Of a stretch of DNA of 64,000 nucleotides, positions 54,410 through 63,992 are shown piece by piece. This DNA is from Nonomuraea jiangxiensis (GTDB lineage Bacteria > Actinomycetota > Actinomycetes > Streptosporangiales > Streptosporangiaceae), in contig NZ_FNDJ01000003.1 in NCBI RefSeq assembly GCF_900099965.1, positions 310,001 through 374,000 on the forward strand, given 5' to 3'. Position 1 is the stretch's first letter; every line of letters begins with the position of its first letter. A model generated the notes under the pieces. That model was not told the origin of the DNA. It saw nothing but the letters and a program-made list of their open reading frames with translations, and ran no database searches. A program made the position numbers and the translations under genes.

Positions 54410-55705
54410 TCACCAGCCCCCGGGGGAATAGCCGTGGGCGGCCAGCTCTTCGAGGCAGGAGAGCGGCGCGTGCGGGACCGCGGAGCCGTCGGGGCCGGGG
54501 ACGAAGACCTCGCTGGACAGTACGCGGCCGTCGCAGCCGTTGACCTCGCGGATGCTGGAGACGTAGCGGCGCAGGGTGCCGCCGATGTGATAGTCGTTGC
54601 GCTTCTCGATGAACACGACGAAGTCGATGGCGCCCGCGATGAGCATGTGGGTGGCGTCGATGGGGAGGCGTTCGCCGGCCTGCAGGGCGTAGGTGGCGAT
54701 GCGGTTGAAGACCTCCATGCTGGAGTTGGCGTGGATGGTCGACAGGGAGCCGTCGTTGCCCTGGGTCATCGCGTTGAGCATGGTGACGATCTCGTCGCCG
54801 AGGACCTCGCCGACGATGACGCGGCTGGGGTTCATCCGGAGCGAGCGTCTGACCAGCTCGGCCATGGAGATCTCGCCCTGGCCCTCGGAGTTGGGCAGGC
54901 GTTGTTCGAAGGCGACCACGTTGGGGTGGAGTTCGGGGAACTGGTCGAGGCCGAGCTCCAGGGCGCGTTCGACGGTGATGAGGCGCTCGCTGGGCGGGAT
55001 CTCGTTGGCCAGGGCCCTGAGCAGGGTGGTCTTGCCGGCGTTGGTGGATCCGGCGATCATGATGTTCTTGCGGGCGGCGACGGCGGCCCGAAGGAACCTC
55101 CCGATGTCCGGACTTATCGTGTTGTTGCCCACGAGGTCCGACATGAAGACCTTGCCGAGGCGGGCGCGACGGATCGAGACGGCCGGGCGTACGGTGACGT
55201 CCATGACGGCGCTCAGCCGGGAGCCGTCGGGCAGGCGCAGGTCGAGCTGTGGGTTGGCGGTGTCGAACGGCCTGCTCGACAGGCCCGAGTACGCCGCCAG
55301 GATCTGGATCAGCTCGATCAGTTCCTCGTCGGAGTCGGCGACCGGGTCGTGCAGCGACTCCTGGCCGTCGGCGTAGCTCACGAACACCCGGTCGCAGCCG
55401 TTGATGTCGATGTTCTCGACCTCGGTGTCGTCGAGCAGCGGCTGGAGGCGGCCCACGCCGAACAGCGCCGCGTGGATGCCGGCCGCGAGCGCCTCCTCCT
55501 CTTCCACCGTGGGCGGCGTGCGGCCGAGGCCGATCTCGCTGCGCGCGTGCTCCTCCAGCACCTGGGAGATCAGCGCCCTGGCGAACTGGCGCTCGTCCTC
55601 ACCGGTCATCGCGGGCAGGCCGTTGGCCTGGTCGAGCCGGCGCTGGTGGGCCAGGCGGTCGCCGACCTCCTGGCGGAACCGCTTGACCAGCGAATGATCG
55701 ATCAT
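54410..55705 (-). CDS. tadA: Tad secretion ATPase TadA/CpaF
   Basis: This 431-residue hexameric ATPase has an N-terminal domain, then Walker A IMIAGSTNAGKTTLLRALANEIP. The Asp box is ITVERALELGLDQFPELHPNVVAFEQ, Walker B is RVIVGEVLGDEIVTMLNAM, and His boxes are present. Its ATG at 55705 overlaps the TadZ-like stop. It powers pilus assembly or secretion. Confidence 0.95.
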   Translation of the reverse strand: MIDHSLVKRFRQEVGDRLAHQRRLDQANGLPAMTGEDERQFARALISQVLEEHARSEIGLGRTPPTVEEEEALAAGIHAALFGVGRLQPLLDDTEVENIDINGCDRVFVSYADGQESLHDPVADSDEELIELIQILAAYSGLSSRPFDTANPQLDLRLPDGSRLSAVMDVTVRPAVSIRRARLGKVFMSDLVGNNTISPDIGRFLRAAVAARKNIMIAGSTNAGKTTLLRALANEIPPSERLITVERALELGLDQFPELHPNVVAFEQRLPNSEGQGEISMAELVRRSLRMNPSRVIVGEVLGDEIVTMLNAMTQGNDGSLSTIHANSSMEVFNRIATYALQAGERLPIDATHMLIAGAIDFVVFIEKRNDYHIGGTLRRYVSSIREVNGCDGRVLSSEVFVPGPDGSAVPHAPLSCLEELAAHGYSPGGW

Positions 55706-56418
55706 CGGTGGCTCACCAGCCTTGCCGCCAGGTCGCGGGCCGTACGGATGAGGAGCGAGCGGTCCAGGCGGCCACCCCACTGGCCGCGGAGGAGCTCGGC
55801 GCCCTTGGGGTCGTGGGCCAGGCCGTAGACGTACTGGACGGTCGGGCCGACGATCCTGCGTACGTCCTCGATCGAGGCGCGGTAGTTACGCGGGTCGGCG
55901 ATCACGGCGACGCCGTGCGCCTTGGTGACCTGGAGGCGTTCGCGCAGGTGGGCGACGTGGTCGAGGGTGGCCCTGGTGAGCATGATGACCTGCTCGGCCT
56001 CGGCCATCAGGTCGCCGAGCTGCGGGCATGCGCCGAGGCGGCCGCAGTCGGCGATCACGTCGGCGTGCGGGATGGCGGCGAGCGTCCTGCCCAGCGGACC
56101 CCACAGCCAGGTGAGGCCGGCGGCCTGCTCGCCGTGGGTGAGCCCGAGCAGCACGTCGAGCCCGCCGATGATCTTCTGCGTGTGCTGGTGGATCTGGGCG
56201 GGCTCCAGGCCGCGCCGCGCCGTCGCGCCCAGCGTGAGCAGTCCCTTGCCGGGATTGAGCACGCCGCCGTCGGCCGCGGGCAACCGGTAAGCGAGGTCGC
56301 CGCCCGCCGGGTCACATTCGGCCAGCAGGACGGGCCGCGGCCAGACCGCCGCGAGAGCCGTCGCGGCGGTGGTCACGCCCGGCGCGCCCTTGTCGGCGGC
56401 CAGTACGATCAGCGCCAC
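55702..56418 (-). CDS. TadZ/ParA-like ATPase
   Basis: This protein of about 238 residues is a deviant MinD/ParA relative that marks the pole for Tad machines. It begins VALIVLAADKGAPGVTTAATALAAVW with an atypical P-loop (KGAPGVTT). Later come AECDPAGGDLAYRL and ADVIADCGRLGACPQL. GTG at 56418 starts one base after the CpaB-like stop; the upstream frame shows no similarity. Confidence 0.85.
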   Translation of the reverse strand: MALIVLAADKGAPGVTTAATALAAVWPRPVLLAECDPAGGDLAYRLPAADGGVLNPGKGLLTLGATARRGLEPAQIHQHTQKIIGGLDVLLGLTHGEQAAGLTWLWGPLGRTLAAIPHADVIADCGRLGACPQLGDLMAEAEQVIMLTRATLDHVAHLRERLQVTKAHGVAVIADPRNYRASIEDVRRIVGPTVQYVYGLAHDPKGAELLRGQWGGRLDRSLLIRTARDLAARLVSHR

Positions 56419-56419
56419 G

Positions 56420-57094
56420 TCAGCGTGCCCCCGGAAGCTCGGCCACGGCGATCTCTCCACTGGAGGCGAAAGCCACTATCTCCGGCGCTGCTGATGAATC
56501 CACAACAATGGTTATTTGACCAGAGTTACCCGATCTGGACCCATCGCGACCATCATCGAAGACAAGCGCACTGGGGGCGAGAACGCGGGTTTCTCCCTGG
56601 CTTGAGCGGCTCGGCACGTGTACCACCTGGACCCGGTCGCCCTCTCTGAGGCCCGCTGGAATTTGACCTGGTTTGAGGGCGAGTCCAACGGTGGCCTTTC
56701 CCTCGCCGAGTTCGCTGCTGGTTTTGATGCCCATCGGGTTGGTGAGGAGCGTGCCGGGGAGGATGGTGACCGTCGCGAAGCTGGCGAGGACGTTTTCGCG
56801 CTGCGACCAGCTCACGTAGTCGATGCCGCTGTCGGCTGCGATCTTGACCTCTTCGAGCGCCTGCTCGGGGAACTTCTGACCCGCGCCGACCTGCTGGGTT
56901 ATGCGAATGGCGGAAACCCGGTCACCGCTGCGCAGCACGAGCATGGTCGTGGCCAGCGCGCCGCCGAGGATGAGCAGCACCGCCAGGGCGGCCAGGGCCG
57001 GTTTGCGCTCCCGGGGTGGCACGGGGAGCTTGCGCGAAGCCGGGCCGGACAACCCCGCCGCCTGGTTGGCGGCAGGCTTTTCACTGGTCCTCAT
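56420..57094 (-). CDS. CpaB/SAF-domain protein of the Tad system
   Basis: This 224-residue protein has a short cytoplasmic tail, one membrane helix (LAALAVLLILGGALATTMLVL) and a SAF domain of the CpaB type (ITQQVGAGQKFPEQALEEVKIAADSGIDYVSW). It is the first gene of the leftward operon. CpaB assists secretin or envelope passage in other Tad systems; in this Gram-positive host it may instead guide the pilus through the wall. Confidence 0.8.
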   Translation of the reverse strand: MRTSEKPAANQAAGLSGPASRKLPVPPRERKPALAALAVLLILGGALATTMLVLRSGDRVSAIRITQQVGAGQKFPEQALEEVKIAADSGIDYVSWSQRENVLASFATVTILPGTLLTNPMGIKTSSELGEGKATVGLALKPGQIPAGLREGDRVQVVHVPSRSSQGETRVLAPSALVFDDGRDGSRSGNSGQITIVVDSSAAPEIVAFASSGEIAVAELPGAR

Positions 57095-57748
57095 GGGTGG
57101 GGGGCTCCCATTGTGAATTGGGGAATTCACGCCATTATGTGGGTCGGGGTGGCGCGGTGGGGTCGGAATGCGAGGACCCATGCTCGTTTCGCAGGTGGCG
57201 GGATGTCAACTGGAAATAATCAATGCCTATTGTTTCTATCCAGTTGACGGGTGGTGAGTTTTCTGAGTAGTTGCCACTTCATTAACATGCGTCACCTTAA
57301 TCACAGCTTTTGCTGGATTTGATCTCCTAAGTCCGGCGGACGGGACGCCTTGCGCCGGGTGGACGCCCCCGGCGCCGTTGTGCCCCGAACCAGGCACAAC
57401 CGGCGGCACCGGACCACCTAGCAGATTCCTGGACAGCGGACGACGAGCGAGCCACACGCCAAGTTCCAGACGGAGGAGAGCCACACGCCAAGCCCTCGGA
57501 CGGCGGACGGACGAAGGAACCCCACGCCAAGCCCCCAGGCAGCGGACGGACGAGCGCCGGTTGCCGGGTCACGTCCACCACCGAAGCCACCCAACCAACA
57601 CCGGGACGGAAGTTGTCCACAGGCGGTGGCGCGCCGGCCCGCGTTGTCCACAACCGGCCCTTGCCATGCCATTGGCGTCAACCAACCGGCCTAACCTCGC
57701 TTCGGGCGCTACCTTTGGCGGCCCGAGGTCGAGCGAGGAGACTGCACC
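57095..57748. other. Divergent tad / FtsK-like promoter region with repeats
   Basis: A 650-base region with an AT-rich patch near 57215-57320, where the tad promoter and the rightward promoter probably lie. Bases 57431-57560 carry direct repeats of CACGCCAAG spaced about 30-40 bases with GGACGG units. No gene was seen. Confidence 0.6.
57431..57560. repeat. Direct repeats with CACGCCAAG core
   Basis: The block (A)CACGCCAAG occurs three times between 57455 and 57535, each followed or preceded by GGACGG/GGACGA units. The spacing is irregular, so it is not a CRISPR array. Function is unknown. Confidence 0.6.
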
Positions 57749-60700
57749 ATGCGGATCATGCTCACCGTGCTCGGCGGGCAAGGCGATCGTGACGTCGTGA
57801 TCGACGGAGACGACAACGTCACCGTGGCGAGGTTGGCCGAGGCGCTGAGCGATCCCGAGCCGATGGCGAAGGTCGTCCGCCTGCCCGGGGCCAGGGCGCC
57901 CTACGGACTGTCGGCGACCGGCGGCACCGGCCCGCAGGTGCCCCGTCCCCGCAGGCCGAGACACCTGCGTGACGACGGCACCACACACTTGCCGGGCGAC
58001 GGCGCCCAACGGCCCACGGTGCCCCGCGGGCGACATCTGGCCCTGTGGCGCGACGGCCGCCCGCTGGACCCGCGGGCGCCGGCCGCCGCGGTGCTGCGCG
58101 ACGGTGACAAGGTCACGCTCGATCCCCGGCTCGCCCGCACGACGGTCGTCGAGGAGCCGGGCGGGGTGGCGGAGGTGCGGGTGGTGGGCGGCCCCGCGGC
58201 CGGCGCGGTGCATCGGCTGGGCCTGGGCGTGCACGTCATCGGCTCCGACCCGACGTGCGCGATGGCCACCGCCGACCCGGCGCTGGCTCCGGAGGCGGTG
58301 GCCGTACGCGTGACACCGGAAACGATCACCGTGGAGCGGGCATGGCGGGAGCCGGGAGCGGCACCCAAGATCAAGCTCAAGGGCCGCTGGGCCGAGGAGG
58401 TCGCCGAGCTCACGGCGCGGGTCGCGGAGCGGGAGGCGGCCGAGTTCGCCGCCGACTACGGAGAGATCCCCGAGCTCGACGGGCGGCCGCTCACCGAGCC
58501 CGTCGAATGGCCCGACCAGGCGGTGCTGACCTGCGGTTCATCGGTGTTCGTGCTGACCTCGATCGAGCCTAGAGACGCCCATCTGGCGCCGAGGTCCGAC
58601 GGCGGCGTGTCCTACAACCGCCCGCCCAGGCTCCGGCGACCCGAGCCCGAACGCAAGATCGTCAGGCCGAAGGAGCCGACCAGAAACGAGGGCCTGCGGC
58701 TCCAGCTGCTGGCCGCCTTCCTGCCCGCCGTGCTCGGCCTGACCCTGGCGATAGCCCTGAGGCAGTGGTATTACCTGCTCGTCGCCCTCATGACTCCCGT
58801 CATCATGATCGGCCAGTGGTGGAGCGACCGCCGCCACGGCAAGAAGCAGCACAAGAAGGCGATCAAGGAATACCAGGAGCAGCTCCAGGCGTACGACGAG
58901 GCGGTCGAGCGGGCGCGGGCGGCCGACGAGGCGGCGCGCAGGTCCGACGCGCCGGACCCGGCCCAGGTGCTGCTCACGGCCACCGGGCCGCGCCGACGGC
59001 TGTGGGAGCGCAGGATCCACGACTCCGACGCGCTCCGGCTCAGGGTCGGCCTCGCCGACCTGCCCGCCAACCTGGAGCTTTCGGAGGAGCAGGGCGGGCC
59101 GATCGACCCGCCGATCTGCCGTTCCGTGCCTGTGGCGCTGCCGATGCGCCGGCTCGGCGTGGCGGGCGTCACCGGCCCGCGGGCGGCCGCGACCAGTCTG
59201 GCGAGCTGGCTGATCGCTCAGGCGGCGACCCTGCACAGCCCTCGTGACCTGGCCATCGTGGTCGTGTCCGCGCACGCCGACGCCGAGCGCCGCTGGGGCT
59301 GGACGCGCTGGCTGCCGCACTGCGCGCCGCGCGCGGGCGAGGACTGCGTGGTGCTGGTGGGCACCGATCCCGACTCGGCCGCCCGCCGCGTCTCGGAGCT
59401 CGCCGCCCTCATCGACCAGCGCCAGAACACCGCGATCCCCGAGCTGAGCAAGATCCCCACCGGCTGGGACGACCTGGGCGGGCCGGAAAAACCGACGTTC
59501 TCCTCCTATGACGTGCGCCCTTACGACGTGCTCGTGGTCCTCGACGGCGCCCAGATCCTGCGTGGCCTGCCCAACATGCCTCAGGTACTGCGTCAGGGGC
59601 CGCGCTCCGGGGTGTTCACCCTCGCCATCGACGACGACCAGCGGCTGCTCCCCGAGGAGTGCCAGACCGTGGCCGCGTGCGGCACCGACGGTCTCATCCG
59701 CCTGCTCGGTGGCGGGCTCGACGTCATCGGCCCGGTGCTGGGCGATCTGGTCTCCGCCACCTGGTGCGACCGCCTGGCCAGGGCGTTGTCCCCGATCCGT
59801 GACGTGAGCAGGGACGACCCTGGGGGCAACCTGCCCGACGCGGTCCGCCTGCTGGATCTGATGGGCATGCCAGACCCTTCTGGGCGTGAGCTGGCCGCCC
59901 AGTGGCGGGACGAGGGCTCGACCCAGGCGCTGATCGGCATCGGCCCGGACGGCCCGTTCTCGGTGGACCTCAGGCTCGACGGCCCGCACGGCCTCATCGC
60001 CGGCACGACGGGCGCCGGCAAGTCTGAGCTGCTGCAGACGCTGATCTGCTCGCTGGCGGTGGCCAACCGTCCCGACCAGCTCACGTTCGTGCTGATCGAC
60101 TACAAGGGCGGGGCGGCCTTCAAGGAATGTGTACGCCTGCCGCACACGGTCGGCATGGTCAGCGACCTCGACGGTCACCTGACCCAGCGGGCCCTCGACT
60201 CGCTGGCGGCCGAGATCCGCCGCCGGGAGCTGCTGCTGCGGTCGGCCGGGGCCAAGGACATCGAGGACTATACGGGGTCGGGCATGCCCCGGCTGGTGTT
60301 GATCATCGACGAGTTCGCCGCCCTGGTGGCCGAACTGCCCGACTTCGTCACGGGTCTGGTGGACATTGCCCGCCGGGGCCGTTCGCTGGGCATCCACCTG
60401 ATCCTGGCCACGCAGCGGCCCGCCGGTGTGGTGACGGCCGACATCCAGGCCAACACCTCGCTGCGGATCGCCCTGCGGGTGACGGAGCCCGCCGAATCGT
60501 CCGACGTCATCGACCTGCCGGACGCCGCCCACATCTCCAAGTCGACGCCCGGCCGCTGCTACGTACGTTCCGGGGTGGGCGCGGCGACGGCCGTACAGAC
60601 GGCCAGGGTCGGGGGTCGCAGCCCGGCGGCCTCGCCCCGCTCGCAGGACCAGCTCGGCGCGTCGAACGCCGACGTACGGGTGCTCGACGTGGCCTGGAGC

Positions 60701-63076
60701 ACCCTGGGCAGGCCCCTGCCGCCCGCGCCGGAGCCGGAGGAGGACGCGACGGCCACAGACCTCAGCCTGGTCGCCGACGCCCTCATCGAGGCCGCCCGCC
60801 TTGCCGGCGTCCCCCACCAGCCCAGCCCATGGCTGGACCCCCTCCCCACCCACCTCGTCCTGAACTTCGCCACCCCCACCACCCCGCCAGAGGCCGCCCA
60901 CGCCCCCGCCACCCCACCACAGTCCGCTCACGCCCTCACCACCCCGCCACAGTCCGCTCACGCCCTCACCACCCGGCCCGAGTCCGCTCACGTCCCCGCG
61001 CACGCCGGCCGCCACGTCCCGTCCGCCCCGGATCCAGCGTTCCGGCCCGGCCTGGGAGCCCGTCGCCCATCGAGGCCTGGGGAGTTCGTGGAGGTGGCTC
61101 CGCTGCCCTTCGGCATCACTGACCGGCCGTGGGCGCAGGACCGACACCCGCTGGCGCTCGACGTGGCCCACGGGGGTCACCTGCTCATCGCCGGAGCCGC
61201 GCGCAGCGGCAGATCGACGGCCCTGCGGACCATCGCCGGTTCCATCGCCGCCCACGCCTCTCCTGCGGACGTACACGTCCATGCGGTGGACTGCGGCTCG
61301 GGCGCGCTGCTGCCGCTGGTGGCGATGCCGCACTGCGGCGCCGTGGTCACCCGCGACCAGCTCGACCGGGTGGAGCGCCTGCTCGTACGCCTCCGCGCCG
61401 AGGTCGGCCGCCGACAGCAACTGCTGGCCGAAGCCGGTCACGCCTCCTTGGCCGAATACCGCCAGGCCGGTCATCGCCTCCCGTGGCTGGTGTTCATGCT
61501 CGACCGCTGGGAGGGCTTCGTCGCCGCCTTCGAGAGCTACGACTATGGCCGCCTGATCGAGGCCCTGATGCAGCTGCTCCGGGAAGGTCCGGCGGTGGGG
61601 TTCCGGGCAGTGGTCACCGCCGACCGCTCCGGCCTGCTGGGGCAGGTCTCCACGGTCTTCGACGACCGCCTGCTCCTCCGCCTCGCCGACCCCGCCGACT
61701 ACGGCCTGGCCGGTTTCCCGCTCAAGGGCCTGCCTTCGTCCGTACCTCCCGGCCGCGCCCTCTCGATGGGCGACCACGGCATCGTGGAACACCACATAGC
61801 ACTCCTCGACCCCGACCCGGCAGGCCCAGCACAGGTCGCGGCCCTCCAATCCCTGGCCCGCACCGCTGCCGCCATCGACCTCGACCCACCCCCAACCGTC
61901 GGCACCCTCACAGGCGACGGCACACTCACGGGCGCCAGCACACCCACCGACGTCAGCGCGCCTTCAAACGTCGGCAGCACGCCCTCGAACGCCGGCACGC
62001 CCTCGAACGCCGGCACGCCCTTGAACACCGGCACGCCCTTGAACACCGGCACGCCCTTGAACGCCAGCGCACGCACGGACGTCGGTGCGCGCCTTGACGC
62101 CAGCGCATCCATGGACCTCGGCGCGCCGCTGGCCGACACCACGCCGACGCCCGATGCGGGAACACCAACCCATGCGGGGACACCGACCCATGCGGGGACG
62201 TCGGCCCACGCGAGCGCATCAACCAGCATGGGGGCGTCCATCAGGACGGATGGTACAGACACCGGTGGCGGTGCCGGCTCTCGTGATGGTGCTGGTCGGT
62301 CCGGTGGGCGCCGGGGGGTGGAGCGGGCTCATGGGCGTCCTCTTGCCGCCGCTGGTCAAGGTGGCTGGCGTTGGGAGGGCGCGCCACCGCTACGCGTGGA
62401 CGCTCTGCCGATGCGCATCACGGCCTCCCAGGCGCTGGCTCTGGATCCCGCGTTCGGCCCTCCGTCACCGTTGTGGGCCTTGATCGGGGCCGGAGGTGAC
62501 TCCCTCGCGCCGCTGGGGATCGACCTCCTGGCTCAGGGTCCTGGAGCGGTGATCGCGGGCCCGTCCCGGTCCGGCCGTTCATCGGTGCTGCTCACGGCCG
62601 CCCATTCGCTGATCGATCGCGGTACGCCGGTCATCGCCGTCGCGCCCAGGCGCAGCCCCCTGAAGCAGTTGGCGGGGGCGGTGGCCGTGCTGGACGGCAA
62701 CGCCGACAACCTGCAAGAACTGGTCGCCGACCTGCACGAGTACGTCGTGCTGGTGGATGACGCCGAGCTGATCAACGCGGACGCGCCGCTGGGCATGGCC
62801 TTGGAGGAGGTGCTTCGTTCGGGCCGGGACGGCGATCACGCACTCTTGATCGCCGGTACGACTGGGGACCTGGCCGTCGCCTATCGCGGGTTCGTGGCCG
62901 AGACACGCAAGTCTCGTACGGGGCTGCTGCTGGCGGTGCAGAGCCAGGCGGATGGCGACCTCTTCACGATCCGCCTCCCGCGCGGCACGGCCGGTGGACC
63001 ACCCGGCCGGGGTTTCCTGGTGACAACGGGCAACATCACACCGGTCCAAGCGGCTCTCCCCGACAACGACGCCTGA
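57749..63076 (+). CDS. FHA/FtsK-SpoIIIE (EccC-like) ATPase
   Basis: This 1775-residue protein has an N-terminal ubiquitin-like/FHA part (VRVVGGPAAGAVHRLGLGVHVIGSDPTCA) and two membrane helices near residue 325 (LLAAFLPAVLGLTLAIALRQWYYLLVALMTPVIMIG). Three ATPase domains follow. The first is intact, Walker A GTTGAGKSELLQ near residue 752 and Walker B LVLIIDEFAALVAEL. The second and third P-loops have Arg in place of Lys (GAARSGRST and GPSRSGRSS), as is usual for EccC D2/D3. Low-complexity runs (residues ~1040-1090 and ~1385-1530) separate them. No WXG100 gene is near. It resembles type VII secretion motors; a link to the divergent tad operon is possible. Confidence 0.85.
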   Translation: MRIMLTVLGGQGDRDVVIDGDDNVTVARLAEALSDPEPMAKVVRLPGARAPYGLSATGGTGPQVPRPRRPRHLRDDGTTHLPGDGAQRPTVPRGRHLALWRDGRPLDPRAPAAAVLRDGDKVTLDPRLARTTVVEEPGGVAEVRVVGGPAAGAVHRLGLGVHVIGSDPTCAMATADPALAPEAVAVRVTPETITVERAWREPGAAPKIKLKGRWAEEVAELTARVAEREAAEFAADYGEIPELDGRPLTEPVEWPDQAVLTCGSSVFVLTSIEPRDAHLAPRSDGGVSYNRPPRLRRPEPERKIVRPKEPTRNEGLRLQLLAAFLPAVLGLTLAIALRQWYYLLVALMTPVIMIGQWWSDRRHGKKQHKKAIKEYQEQLQAYDEAVERARAADEAARRSDAPDPAQVLLTATGPRRRLWERRIHDSDALRLRVGLADLPANLELSEEQGGPIDPPICRSVPVALPMRRLGVAGVTGPRAAATSLASWLIAQAATLHSPRDLAIVVVSAHADAERRWGWTRWLPHCAPRAGEDCVVLVGTDPDSAARRVSELAALIDQRQNTAIPELSKIPTGWDDLGGPEKPTFSSYDVRPYDVLVVLDGAQILRGLPNMPQVLRQGPRSGVFTLAIDDDQRLLPEECQTVAACGTDGLIRLLGGGLDVIGPVLGDLVSATWCDRLARALSPIRDVSRDDPGGNLPDAVRLLDLMGMPDPSGRELAAQWRDEGSTQALIGIGPDGPFSVDLRLDGPHGLIAGTTGAGKSELLQTLICSLAVANRPDQLTFVLIDYKGGAAFKECVRLPHTVGMVSDLDGHLTQRALDSLAAEIRRRELLLRSAGAKDIEDYTGSGMPRLVLIIDEFAALVAELPDFVTGLVDIARRGRSLGIHLILATQRPAGVVTADIQANTSLRIALRVTEPAESSDVIDLPDAAHISKSTPGRCYVRSGVGAATAVQTARVGGRSPAASPRSQDQLGASNADVRVLDVAWSTLGRPLPPAPEPEEDATATDLSLVADALIEAARLAGVPHQPSPWLDPLPTHLVLNFATPTTPPEAAHAPATPPQSAHALTTPPQSAHALTTRPESAHVPAHAGRHVPSAPDPAFRPGLGARRPSRPGEFVEVAPLPFGITDRPWAQDRHPLALDVAHGGHLLIAGAARSGRSTALRTIAGSIAAHASPADVHVHAVDCGSGALLPLVAMPHCGAVVTRDQLDRVERLLVRLRAEVGRRQQLLAEAGHASLAEYRQAGHRLPWLVFMLDRWEGFVAAFESYDYGRLIEALMQLLREGPAVGFRAVVTADRSGLLGQVSTVFDDRLLLRLADPADYGLAGFPLKGLPSSVPPGRALSMGDHGIVEHHIALLDPDPAGPAQVAALQSLARTAAAIDLDPPPTVGTLTGDGTLTGASTPTDVSAPSNVGSTPSNAGTPSNAGTPLNTGTPLNTGTPLNASARTDVGARLDASASMDLGAPLADTTPTPDAGTPTHAGTPTHAGTSAHASASTSMGASIRTDGTDTGGGAGSRDGAGRSGGRRGVERAHGRPLAAAGQGGWRWEGAPPLRVDALPMRITASQALALDPAFGPPSPLWALIGAGGDSLAPLGIDLLAQGPGAVIAGPSRSGRSSVLLTAAHSLIDRGTPVIAVAPRRSPLKQLAGAVAVLDGNADNLQELVADLHEYVVLVDDAELINADAPLGMALEEVLRSGRDGDHALLIAGTTGDLAVAYRGFVAETRKSRTGLLLAVQSQADGDLFTIRLPRGTAGGPPGRGFLVTTGNITPVQAALPDNDA
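61915..62235 (+). repeat. 18-bp minisatellites inside the FtsK-like gene
   Basis: An 18-base unit (GCCCTCGAACGCCGGCAC and variants) is repeated about five times around 61975-62070. A second unit (ACCCATGCGGGGAC...) repeats about three times around 62161-62215. In frame they encode Thr/Pro/Ala/Gly-rich spacer between the second and third ATPase domains. A 33-base repeat occurs earlier near 60890-61010. Such tracts expand and contract easily. Confidence 0.85.
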
Positions 63077-63521
63077 AAGACCCACTGCTCCCTTCCCCTA
63101 CGGTTCGGGTCCATCCAGCCACAGCGAGGTGGCGTGGGCGGATTCGGGAGGTGGATCCGCCGATGCGCTCCTCACCGCCGAATCCGAGCCGCCGCCCCAC
63201 ACGCCCTCGCCCACATGCAGCGTCGTGAACACGAGGCTGGGGTCGGACGATGCGGCTGCTCACCGTCGAATCCGCGCCGCCGCGCCCCACCCTCGCCCAC
63301 ATGCAGCGCCGTGAACACGAGGCTGAGGTCGGACGATACGGCTACTCGCCATCTATCCGTGCCGCCACCTCACTCGCCACCGCTTACACGGAACCACGCA
63401 GGCAAGGAGGGGCCCGGAGGGGAGCTGGCCAATGGGGCTGCTCGCCGCTCACACGGCCTCACAGCGGACCCAGCTAGGGCTTACTCGTCCAGGGGGGTGA
63501 GTGCGTGGTGGCGCCGTTGCG
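63077..63521. repeat. 86-bp tandem repeats in the FtsK-like / MarR intergenic region
   Basis: A unit of about 86 bases (starts GATGCGCTCCTCACCG, contains CCCACATGCAGCG and GTGAACACGAGGCTG, ends GTCGGAC) occurs at 63162-63247 and again at 63248-63333. A decayed third copy runs to about 63375. No gene was recognised in this 445-base region. Confidence 0.75.
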
Positions 63522-63992
63522 TCAGGTGTCGATTTTCAGGAGTTTGCCGAGAAGTGTGCTCAATTGGTCACGCTCGTCGGGTGTAAGAGGCTGGAAGGTG
63601 TCCTCGAGGAAGGCTGGGATCGACGTCTGCGCCTGGGCCAGCCGTCGGCGGCCGGCGTCGGTGATGGTGACGGCGTAGGAGCGGCGGTCGCGGGGGTTGC
63701 GTTCCCTGCGTACGAGACCCTCCTGTTCGAGGTCGTCGCAGACGCTGACCATGACACTGCGGTCGATGCGTAGTTCTTCGCTGAGCGTCTGCTGGGAGCA
63801 GGGGCCGACGGCGTCGAGCATCTGGAGCACGAGGTGCTGGCCGACTCCGAGCCCTTCCTCGCCGGCGCGGGCGTCTGCGGCGCGGGCCACGGCGGCCGAG
63901 GCCCGGCAGAGCGCGATGTCCAGCCGCTCGGCCGCCAGTTGCGGGAAGTACGTCGGTCGTGCGCGGTCGGCTGTCTTGGTCGGGGTGGCCAT
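63522..63992 (-). CDS. MarR family regulator
   Basis: This 156-residue winged-helix regulator has GLGVGQHLVLQMLDAVGPCSQQTLSEELRIDRSVMVSVCDDLEQEGLVRRERNPRDRRSYAVTITDAGRRRL in recognisable blocks, the standard MarR HTH and wing. The last base of the start lies eight bases from the window edge, so the target operon upstream is not visible. The ligand is unknown. Confidence 0.92.
   Translation of the reverse strand: MATPTKTADRARPTYFPQLAAERLDIALCRASAAVARAADARAGEEGLGVGQHLVLQMLDAVGPCSQQTLSEELRIDRSVMVSVCDDLEQEGLVRRERNPRDRRSYAVTITDAGRRRLAQAQTSIPAFLEDTFQPLTPDERDQLSTLLGKLLKIDT

Noticed and set aside
57431..57560. Possible CRISPR array
   Set aside because: Repeats are short, irregularly spaced and without uniform spacers; no cas genes.
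58538..61849. Long leftward frame of about 1100 codons
   Set aside because: Antisense shadow of the FtsK-like gene; composition typical of GC-rich shadows, no domain.
61915..62235. Possible CRISPR-like repeats
   Set aside because: 18-bp units are contiguous and in frame with the protein; a coding minisatellite.
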